The notes beneath the pieces were generated by a model, which worked only from the letters and a program-made list of their open reading frames with translations, had not been told where the DNA came from and did not search any database. Both the position numbers and the translations under genes were made by a program. From Bdellovibrionaceae bacterium UBA2351 (lineage in GTDB: Bacteria > Bdellovibrionota > Bdellovibrionia > Bdellovibrionales > Bdellovibrionaceae), in assembly GCA_002344565.1 (NCBI GenBank), contig DDTZ01000082.1, forward strand, positions 3,561 through 20,061: a stretch of DNA of 16,501 bases. Direction: 5' to 3'. This document shows, in pieces, positions 7,860 through 13,489 of the stretch (its first letter is position 1; each line of letters begins with the position of its first letter).

Positions 7860-8599
7860 TTGTGATTCCTTTGCAAATAAAACAATCCCAGGCAACCAAA
7901 ACTGAACCAAATTGTCGCCGGCAGAAGATATCTCAGAAATAATTTCGTCTCATAGTTAGAATACGAAAAAAAACTAACGGCAATGAAAACGAAAATCAAA
8001 AATCCGCCTTGTACATTCATGTTTAGTGCCACTTGTCTCGACCTATGTCTCAAATCTAGTCGTAATTTTAAATTTCGGCGCAGTTTTTGAAGTTGCTCGA
8101 GGATTTTTACTTGTGAAGTTTGCACAAACGTTAACTCCTCGGCCAAATTTTTTAGTGTTGGCGACATTATCTTGGAAACATTTTGCCCCAAATTCATGGC
8201 TCGAACCAGATCATAGAACTGCCGACGACGCCAACCATGCATGCCATCGAAAGCCTTATCCATGGCTGATCTTAACGACATGCCAGACGATACTCCCAAA
8301 ATAATTTTATCCAAAAAACTCAAACTTTCTTTCTGGATTTCATTTTCAAATAAAGTTCGTGCCAAGTGAGGTAACATGCGTGAGCACACTATGAGAAAAA
8401 AATAGAATGACCACGCGACAACGGGACTTTCGAATGCAAAATGAGTCACTGTTAAAACAATTAATACTAAAAAATACGTGATGAAATTAAAAATAGATGT
8501 GCTCAGACCAAAATTAAAAAAGAATTCGTGAATCTCATGCTTTAGAATTAAAAATCCGAGAAGCGAAATCGAAAATGAAACAACCATTGATAGCATCAT
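7847..8599 (-). CDS. TadB-like type II secretion system F-domain membrane protein
   Basis: An inner-membrane platform protein, about 250 residues from ATG 8599. Two to three hydrophobic segments lie in the first 75 residues. A soluble F domain follows, beginning FLDKIILGVSSGMSLRSAMDKAF, where the Leu-rich helix, Gly, and Ser/Leu turn match the TadB/TadC pattern. A basic helix (LQKLRRNLKLRLDLRHRSRQ) comes next, and then two C-terminal membrane segments. This order (TM, F domain, TM) is usual for TadB. A TTG start at 8617 would add six residues (MIRFFF); neither start has a good Shine-Dalgarno sequence. The gene overlaps the TadC-like gene, so the two products are probably made together and pair in the membrane. 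It is the first gene of the minus-strand run that ends with the transsulfuration enzymes. Confidence 0.7.
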   Translation of the reverse strand: MMLSMVVSFSISLLGFLILKHEIHEFFFNFGLSTSIFNFITYFLVLIVLTVTHFAFESPVVAWSFYFFLIVCSRMLPHLARTLFENEIQKESLSFLDKIILGVSSGMSLRSAMDKAFDGMHGWRRRQFYDLVRAMNLGQNVSKIMSPTLKNLAEELTFVQTSQVKILEQLQKLRRNLKLRLDLRHRSRQVALNMNVQGGFLIFVFIAVSFFSYSNYETKLFLRYLLPATIWFSFGCLGLFYLQRNHKWKI

Positions 8600-8652
8600 G
8601 AAGAAAAATCGTATCAATTTCTGTGCAAGTGATTTTTTTTTGTTGACGAACT

Positions 8653-8682
8653 TTGTCGCATTGTGAAGACTATAAGTATAGT
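8653..8682 (+). promoter_or_regulatory. Candidate sigma-70 promoter of the Lys-rich peptide gene
   Basis: TTGTCG (8653-8658) and TATAGT (8677-8682) are separated by 18 bases, each one or two bases off consensus. Transcription would begin near 8690, leaving a leader of about 50 bases before the Shine-Dalgarno sequence. A second -35-like TTGACG (8643-8648) and -10-like TATAAG (8671-8676) are 22 bases apart, too far to work together. Confidence 0.5.
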
Positions 8683-8727
8683 TTTAAGTTTGTAGTGAAT
8701 TAACACTACATCATTTTAATAATCTCC

Positions 8728-8733
8728 AGGAGG
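8728..8733 (+). promoter_or_regulatory. Perfect Shine-Dalgarno sequence before the Lys-rich peptide ATG
   Basis: AGGAGG is followed after five bases by the ATG at 8739. It is the strongest ribosome-binding site noticed in the window and is the main reason to believe that this very short frame is translated at high level. Confidence 0.8.
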
Positions 8734-8738
8734 AGCAC

Positions 8739-8816
8739 ATGGCAAAGAAGAAAGCTGCAAAAAAAGCTACTAAGAAAAAAGCTACTAAAAAGAAAGCTTC
8801 TAAAAAAAGATAGTTA
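8739..8816 (+). CDS. Short Lys-rich basic peptide gene, frame-broken or frameshifted (25 aa in frame 0)
   Basis: Translation from ATG 8739 gives MAKKKAAKK and then, as written, LLRKKLLKRKLLKKDS, ending at TAG 8814-8816. One frame back, from base 8765, the same DNA reads ATKKKATKKKASKKR and ends at TAG 8810-8812. This is a regular Lys/Ala/Thr repeat like histone H1 tails and small Lys-rich DNA-binding proteins. A -1 shift at the A AAA AAG heptamer (8759-8765) would join MAKKKAAKK to that repeat, giving a 24-residue peptide. The repeat frame has no start codon of its own before a stop upstream. The gene has a promoter, a perfect ribosome-binding site and a strong terminator, so expression is likely. 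Which frame is the true product, and whether the missing A is a mutation, a sequencing error or programmed frameshifting, cannot be decided here. A nucleic-acid-binding role is inferred from composition only. Confidence 0.62.
8759..8765 (+). other. Slippery heptamer A AAA AAG in the -1 frameshift register
   Basis: Frame-0 codons here are GCA AAA AAG, so the heptamer is A AAA AAG in exactly the register used for -1 slippage in E. coli dnaX. A -1 shift leads directly into the Lys/Ala/Thr repeat. A second copy in the same register lies at 8774-8780. The Shine-Dalgarno sequence lies 25-30 bases upstream, farther than the usual stimulatory distance of about 10-14, and the nearest clear hairpin is the terminator some 70 bases downstream. 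Confidence 0.55.
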
Positions 8817-8834
8817 GCTCCGGCTAATATCTGG

Positions 8835-8865
8835 AAAACCCGCAGTTAACTGCGGGTTTTTTTTT
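8835..8865 (+). terminator. Strong Rho-independent terminator of the Lys-rich peptide gene
   Basis: A perfect palindrome spans 8835-8860, with half-sites AAAACCCGCAGTT and AACTGCGGGTTTT. It forms an 11-pair stem with a TTAA loop and ends in a run of nine T (8857-8865). It lies about 20 bases after the peptide stop. On the minus strand only four T follow the stem, so it would be a weaker end for the convergent outer-membrane-protein gene whose stop is at 8879. Confidence 0.9.
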
Positions 8866-8878
8866 GCGTTTTGTAGAT

Positions 8879-9520
8879 CTAAAAGTAATAGATCGATCCC
8901 ACAGAAGCCGCTGGCAGCAAGGATCCCCGGCTAGTGCTATAAAGAAAATTAAATTCTAAAAAGAACGAATTTCCAATCCATTCTGAATCTAATTGATTGT
9001 ACTGAACTCCGACATTCGCTAACAAAAAATCGACTCCGATTTTACCATTTCGCAATTCATTTTTTGATAACACTTGATCCAAAATATACGAGTTACCACG
9101 AAGGTCGACGTTGTCGGAATTGTACCAGCGAGAATATCCAACTGTGATATACGGAGATAAAAACTGACTCTCAAAACTGGTTTTCCAGCCCGCAAAAAAC
9201 GTACTAAAGCCGTATCCGTTACCAAATCCGACCTGCGCCGCGTTTTGTGCGTCAAAATTTATGTCAGCAACACCACCAATTTGTCCAAATACTCCCGCCA
9301 ATCCGATTCCGGCACCTAATTTTCGGTGATCACGCATCTCCCAATTAGAATTATAGGCCGATTGATAGTAACTTTTGTGGTTGGAAGATGAAAATTCTGA
9401 TGATGTTGTCTCATTTTGTGTCTTCGATGATCGATTCGGCGTGATTTCGACCGTTGAAATTTCTTGAGCAAGTGAAATAAGAGTAAAAAACAACGTAAAC
9501 AATGCGATTAATGTCTTCAT
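8879..9520 (-). CDS. Small outer-membrane-like (beta-barrel type) protein with signal peptide
   Basis: I do not recognise a named family. The product is 213 residues with a Sec signal peptide (MKTLIALFTLFFTLISLA, cleavage before QE). A short Ser/Thr/Asn-rich region follows, then alternating glycine- and aromatic-rich stretches such as GAGIGLAGVFGQIGG, VGFGNGYGFSTFFAG and YITVGYSRWYNSDN. It ends in SVGSIYYF; a terminal Phe with alternating hydrophobics is the usual outer-membrane barrel assembly signal. I chose ATG 9520 over ATG 9538 because AAAGGA lies five bases before it and the signal peptide then begins normally. It lies 141 bases after the MCE gene on the same strand. It could belong with the lipid-transport operon or be separate. 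Confidence 0.7.
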   Translation of the reverse strand: MKTLIALFTLFFTLISLAQEISTVEITPNRSSKTQNETTSSEFSSSNHKSYYQSAYNSNWEMRDHRKLGAGIGLAGVFGQIGGVADINFDAQNAAQVGFGNGYGFSTFFAGWKTSFESQFLSPYITVGYSRWYNSDNVDLRGNSYILDQVLSKNELRNGKIGVDFLLANVGVQYNQLDSEWIGNSFFLEFNFLYSTSRGSLLPAASVGSIYYF

Positions 9521-9661
9521 ATAGATCCTTTTACCCATTTCTAATCAAAATATTTCCAGCTCGTCCAGAACTTTTGGTAAATACAGGTGTGATATTTCCG
9601 CATTCTACGCAGATACGGATCTAGTTGGCACTGAAATTGCGATTTTATGCGCCAAAATGAA

Positions 9662-10441
9662 CTATAAGATCTTCGCTTTAATTCCTTCTTGCTGAAGGAA
9701 CTTGCGGATTTGCGGCCCATCGAGTGGTTCTAACCGAAACAGGAGTTTATGAATCAAATCATAGCTTTCTTCGGCCTTCTTTGAGCGTAAACCCGTTGTT
9801 AAATATGATAAGTCATCACTAATTTTCACAAAGTTATCTAAAAGACGACCCATTTCTTTATTTTTCGATGTCTTCTCTAGCAAAGTAAGTGTTTTGTTAA
9901 AATTACTTAATAATCGATCCATCTGTGAAATGATACTAGCAACGGAGCCTTCGTTTTTGTTCACGAGTTCGATCATTTTGCCCGCCAATCCATAACTTTG
10001 CGAAATTAACTGGTCGATTCTTGGTGGGTCTTCACCGCGAACCACATCACCGTGACTAAATTCAGGCTGATCTAATCCACCAGGAGAAATTTCTAGGAAT
10101 TTTTCTCCGATAACACCGGCTAAGTTGATAAAAAACTTAGAATCTTGACGTACCGACTTCCACGCCTTTTTATCCACAGAGATTTGTACCTGTAATTTAA
10201 CTTCTTCCCCTGAATTAGGCATTTTAAATTCCGGAACAAAGGTAATACTTTTAACTTTACCAACTTTAATACCCATTACACGTACGGGTGAACCCTGCTC
10301 GATCCCGCCGGCAAAGTTATACATGACATTTAGGTCATATGAATTGCTAAATGGTGAGACCAAACCCACTAAATAGGCGAACAAGAAAATCAAAACTAGC
10401 GCAAAAACTGATAGCAAACCCACTTTTGTTTCAATCTTCAT
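9662..10441 (-). CDS. mlaD: MlaD-like MCE-domain protein of a lipid ABC transporter
   Basis: This is the periplasmic lipid-binding part of an Mla-type system. It has 259 residues: one N-terminal membrane anchor (about 7-28), then the MCE domain (about 36-122) with YNFAGGIEQGSPVRVMGIKVGKV and NLAGVIGEKFLEISPGG, both standard MCE blocks. A mostly helical tail of roughly 130 residues (IDQLISQSYGLAGKMIELV and beyond) follows. E. coli MlaD is shorter (about 183), so the long tail is more like the extended MCE proteins of other phyla. In the family these assemble as a hexamer over the permease and pass phospholipids between the membranes. It is the last of four clustered genes, 8 bases after the second permease gene. 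Confidence 0.9.
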   Translation of the reverse strand: MKIETKVGLLSVFALVLIFLFAYLVGLVSPFSNSYDLNVMYNFAGGIEQGSPVRVMGIKVGKVKSITFVPEFKMPNSGEEVKLQVQISVDKKAWKSVRQDSKFFINLAGVIGEKFLEISPGGLDQPEFSHGDVVRGEDPPRIDQLISQSYGLAGKMIELVNKNEGSVASIISQMDRLLSNFNKTLTLLEKTSKNKEMGRLLDNFVKISDDLSYLTTGLRSKKAEESYDLIHKLLFRLEPLDGPQIRKFLQQEGIKAKIL

Positions 10442-10449
10442 TTATTCCC

Positions 10450-11253
10450 CTAATAAAAATATGAAAACGTATATGACAGTATAAAATCAAGAACTATGAT
10501 CGCGACCGAAGCAAAGACTACACTTTGGGTGGTTGCTCGACCAACTCCATCGGCTCCCGATTTACAATTAAAACCGAAGTAACAACTCATCAATGGAATC
10601 ACAATTCCAAAACAAAACGCCTTGATTGATGCAAAGATAATATCTTGAAAGTCCACGAAACGCCTCATGGCTGTCAGAAACAAGCCGATCGAATACCCCA
10701 AAAATTGATCCGCTACGATCATCGCAGCTAAAATACACACCATATTGGCTATGATACTTAATATTACACAGCCAATGGTCGAAGCAATTAATCGCGGAAC
10801 AACTAAAAACCGTACTGGGTTTATTCCTAACATTTTTAACGCATCAATTTGTTCGGTCACTTTCATTGAGCCAATTTCTGCTGCCATACCGGCGCCCACT
10901 CGCGATGTTAACAAAAGGGCCGTCACAACGGAGCCTAGCTCGCGCAATATGAGTACCGATGCAAATCCCGGAACCATTGAATCATTTTGGATAACGATCT
11001 TCATATGAAATGATGACTCTAAGATGGTCACGATAGACGCAAACGTTACGCAAAAAGCGATCGTCCACAAACTTCCATTGGCAACAAAGTACAACTGCTG
11101 AAATGTTTCTTTTTTTCTAGGTAAATGAGCAAATAATTGTACTAACGTAGCGCCAACCAACTGGGAAAATGACCTAATGTCTTTGAAAGAGACAATTAAA
11201 AAGTGTCCTAGCGCTGAAAACGGATTGGCGGAAACTGTTTTTATCGACATCAT
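10450..11253 (-). CDS. mlaE: MlaE-type permease, second copy in the operon
   Basis: An integral membrane permease of the MlaE/MCE-associated family, 267 residues from ATG 11253. The core signature LRELGSVVTALLLTSRVGAGMAAEIGSM is followed by KVTEQIDALKMLGINPVRFLVVPR, the best conserved block of the family, and by several hydrophobic segments to GVGRATTQSVV near the end. A TTG at 11268 would add five residues. ATG 11253 overlaps the stop of the preceding permease by four bases (ATGA) and is preferred; ATG 11250 is also possible. It differs clearly from the first permease, so the two are old paralogues rather than a recent copy. Confidence 0.88.
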   Translation of the reverse strand: MMSIKTVSANPFSALGHFLIVSFKDIRSFSQLVGATLVQLFAHLPRKKETFQQLYFVANGSLWTIAFCVTFASIVTILESSFHMKIVIQNDSMVPGFASVLILRELGSVVTALLLTSRVGAGMAAEIGSMKVTEQIDALKMLGINPVRFLVVPRLIASTIGCVILSIIANMVCILAAMIVADQFLGYSIGLFLTAMRRFVDFQDIIFASIKAFCFGIVIPLMSCYFGFNCKSGADGVGRATTQSVVFASVAIIVLDFILSYTFSYFY

Positions 11254-12023
11254 CCCACCGCAAACCAAGACATTAAAAGTTGTCCCAAGAAGCTAGTTCC
11301 CCAATCAAAAACCACTATTGTCACCATCGTTAATACTGATGTGTTCACAACCGAACGCCCTACACCTTTGGCGCCGCCGGTTGTGAAATAGCCCATAAAT
11401 GTACAAATGGTCGCCAAAACAAGCGCATAGGACATGCACTTTACTAAGCCACTCATTAGAGAAGGAAACCCTAAAATAGTCGGAATGTGGCGAACATATT
11501 CTTGGGGATTAATACCAGCAAATAAAATTCCTAGTGTTGAGCCACCAATTACCGAGAGCATTAATCCGCCTGTTAATAAGAAAAATGAGGAAATAATGAT
11601 ACCTAAAAATCTAGGTAATATTATTTCCTGAATTGGATCCGCACCAAGGCAACGGATCGCATCGATTTGTTCGGTCACCTTCATTGTTCCCAGTTCCGCG
11701 GATGTAAACGCCCCAACTTTTCCAGACAACATGAACGCAATTAACATAGGTCCAATTTCCCGAATCGTGGCACTAGTAGCAAGTCCCCCAAGATACGCCG
11801 ACGCGCCAAATTCGCTCACTAACATTGCAAACTGTACCGTCATAATCCCGCCGACAAAAAATCCTGCCATTGCGGTTGTTGGAAAACTTTGGATCGTTAC
11901 ATGCCAAACTTGCTCTAGGACTAATTCTAATTTACAAGGTCGTTTCCACAAAGTTTTCAAAACTTCACCTAAAAATAATAGAATTTCGCCTAGACGATTT
12001 ACAAACAGTACACCTGACTTCAT
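11250..12023 (-). CDS. mlaE: MlaE-type permease, first copy in the operon
   Basis: An MlaE-family membrane permease of 257 residues. The family block is clear: TIREIGPMLIAFMLSGKVGAFTSAELGTM, then KVTEQIDAIRCLGADPIQEIILPR. Hydrophobic segments continue to GVGRSVVNTSVL near the C-terminus. Compared with the second copy it has a longer basic N-terminal helix (LKTLWKRPCKLELVLEQV) and different loops. The ATG overlaps the ATPase stop by four bases (ATGA), so the two are co-translated. In classical Mla systems a single MlaE makes a homodimer; two adjacent different genes suggest a heterodimer, which is inference. Confidence 0.9.
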   Translation of the reverse strand: MKSGVLFVNRLGEILLFLGEVLKTLWKRPCKLELVLEQVWHVTIQSFPTTAMAGFFVGGIMTVQFAMLVSEFGASAYLGGLATSATIREIGPMLIAFMLSGKVGAFTSAELGTMKVTEQIDAIRCLGADPIQEIILPRFLGIIISSFFLLTGGLMLSVIGGSTLGILFAGINPQEYVRHIPTILGFPSLMSGLVKCMSYALVLATICTFMGYFTTGGAKGVGRSVVNTSVLTMVTIVVFDWGTSFLGQLLMSWFAVG

Positions 12024-12754
12024 AACAGGTCCCTTGCTTCAGCAAGAAAGTCACGAACCAGCGGAACCTGCGACCGCAGAAGCTCTTGAGGTGTTCCTTG
12101 CTCTACGATTTGACCTTGATCCAACACCACAATTCGATCTGCTATCTTCAGCGCACAGTGCATGTCATGGCTAACGACCATAGACGTGGTATTTAATTTT
12201 CTCGATAAGTTCTGAATGAGTGAATTAACTGAATTTGTAGTTACCGGATCTAGGCCGGTGGTGGGCTCATCAAAAAGTAAAACTTTAGGCCTTAAGACCA
12301 CTGTTCGCGCTAAGCTGACTCGTTTTTGCATCCCGTAGGAAATTTCGCCTGGACGTTTCGCTAACACATTTTCTAAATTTACAAGACTTAGAGCTTGTTC
12401 AACTCGTTCTTTAATTTCACTTTCAGGTAAACTGAAATGTTTTCTTAGGCCAAACGCTATGTTTTCATAAATGCTAAGAGAGTCGAACAAAGCCGGGTGC
12501 TGAAATACCATCCCGCATTTTTTTCTAACTGGCAAAAACTCCTGTTCAGTAAAATCGGTTACGTTTTCATCATCGATCCATATCTCGCCAGAATCGGGCT
12601 TCATCAAGCCTACAGTGTTTTTCAAAAGAACAGATTTTCCTGTTCCTGAGGTACCTAAAATAAATACGATTTCGCCCGCTTTTATATGCAGATCGATGCC
12701 TTTTAAAATTGTTCGCGTGCCAAAAGATTTAATCAATTTCTTATACTGAATCAT
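12020..12754 (-). CDS. mlaF: MlaF-like ABC transporter ATPase
   Basis: The energy-supplying subunit of the Mla-type lipid transporter, 244 residues. Walker A is GTSGTGKS (34-41), the Q-loop glutamine is Gln85 in VFQHPALFDSL, Walker B is VLLFDEP (158-164) with catalytic Glu163, the D-loop is GLDP, and the switch is His196 in VSHDM. The ABC signature reads ISYGM (138-142) instead of the common LSGGM: Leu is Ile and the first Gly is Tyr. All other catalytic residues are intact. The FQHPALFDSLSIYENIAFGLR segment is typical of MlaF. It opens a four-gene run (ATPase, permease, permease, MCE protein) with 4-base overlaps at the first two junctions. Separate MlaB and MlaC genes are absent from the run. 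Confidence 0.92.
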   Translation of the reverse strand: MIQYKKLIKSFGTRTILKGIDLHIKAGEIVFILGTSGTGKSVLLKNTVGLMKPDSGEIWIDDENVTDFTEQEFLPVRKKCGMVFQHPALFDSLSIYENIAFGLRKHFSLPESEIKERVEQALSLVNLENVLAKRPGEISYGMQKRVSLARTVVLRPKVLLFDEPTTGLDPVTTNSVNSLIQNLSRKLNTTSMVVSHDMHCALKIADRIVVLDQGQIVEQGTPQELLRSQVPLVRDFLAEARDLL

Positions 12755-12766
12755 GCTCTAGCATAT

Positions 12767-12795
12767 AGGATAAAAAATTAAACACCGAGCTTCAA
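12767..12795 (-). promoter_or_regulatory. Possible promoter of the mla operon
   Basis: On the minus strand TTGAAG (12795-12790) and TATCCT (12772-12767) are 17 bases apart, each matching consensus at four of six positions. The -10 ends only 12 bases before the mlaF-type ATG, so the leader would be nearly absent, which weakens the call. A TACAAT farther upstream has no matching -35. Confidence 0.3.
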
Positions 12796-12928
12796 AGTAT
12801 TGTATCGAAGGTTTAAAAATACGCACCTTTGTCCGTGGCAAATAGTCCTGAAAACGACCTTGGCTGACGTCCTAATTTCCTTTGCAACAATTCATAATAT
12901 TCTAAATACGCCGAAAAATAGATAAGCT

Positions 12929-13489
12929 ATGAATATGAAAACATTTTTTACATTTTTTGCGGTGTTCGTTTTGGGTACTAATTTGTGGGCTGAGACGGAT
13001 AAATCAGAAACAAAAAATAAAGCGATTTTATCCTTCGCAATTCCCTCAAAATTGAACTGGAAACAAAACACCGGCGACGAAGCAATTCCTGATATGCAAA
13101 TTTTCACACTCGAGGAAACTGAAGGTTTAAAGCTAGCATCTGTGCAGATAGGCAATGAAGAATTATGGCCAAAGTTCTCAACAATGGACAAGGAAAAGAT
13201 ATTTCAAGAACTTGTAGATGGAAAAAAGTCAGTGCACAAAATTGCGGGCGTATCTAACTGGAAAGCCGATAAAACTCTAAATCGAAAATCAGATAAAGAA
13301 ATCATTTTTGAAATTACCGGCAGCTATACTGAAGATTCACAGAATAAGCATTTTATCGAAAAATATTACATGACTCCATATGGTTTTATCTTGATGACAC
13401 TGGACTGGACAGCAAAGTCTGATGCGGCTCTCGTTAAAAAAGCCCAAGTCGAATTCAAAAATATTTCGTTTAAATCGGAGATCAAGTGA
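12929..13489 (+). CDS. Secreted or periplasmic protein of unknown function (186 aa)
   Basis: I do not recognise this protein. It has a signal peptide (hydrophobic FFTFFAVFVLG core, cleavage probably after LWA21) and a mature part of about 165 residues with no cysteines or membrane segments. The alternation of short strands and the late block YYMTPYGFILMTLDWTAKSD before a C-terminal helix and strand (VEFKNISF) faintly recall the PsbP/DcrB-like fold of small periplasmic proteins. That is a low-confidence impression. ATG 12935 (third codon) is an equally likely start; neither has a strong Shine-Dalgarno sequence. Its stop overlaps the start of the 945-residue protein by three bases (GTGA), so the two are probably co-translated and exported together. 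Confidence 0.78.
   Translation: MNMKTFFTFFAVFVLGTNLWAETDKSETKNKAILSFAIPSKLNWKQNTGDEAIPDMQIFTLEETEGLKLASVQIGNEELWPKFSTMDKEKIFQELVDGKKSVHKIAGVSNWKADKTLNRKSDKEIIFEITGSYTEDSQNKHFIEKYYMTPYGFILMTLDWTAKSDAALVKKAQVEFKNISFKSEIK

Noticed and set aside
7857..7910. A longer TadC-like protein beginning at TTG 7910
   Set aside because: It would overlap the TadB-like gene by 64 bases and has no Shine-Dalgarno sequence, whereas ATG 7859 has AAGGA at good spacing.
9628..9659. Inverted repeat TTGGCAC/GCGCCAA after the MCE gene as a terminator
   Set aside because: The loop is about 17 bases and no T run follows on the minus strand, so it does not look like a Rho-independent terminator.
11731..12174. A 147-residue open frame on the plus strand across the MlaE/MlaF junction
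   Set aside because: It lies antisense to two clear, well-conserved genes, has no family match and no good ribosome-binding site, so it is a frame shadow.
12892..13191. A 99-residue minus-strand frame over the start of the 186-residue gene
   Set aside because: It is antisense to a signal-peptide gene with a coupled partner and has no support of its own.
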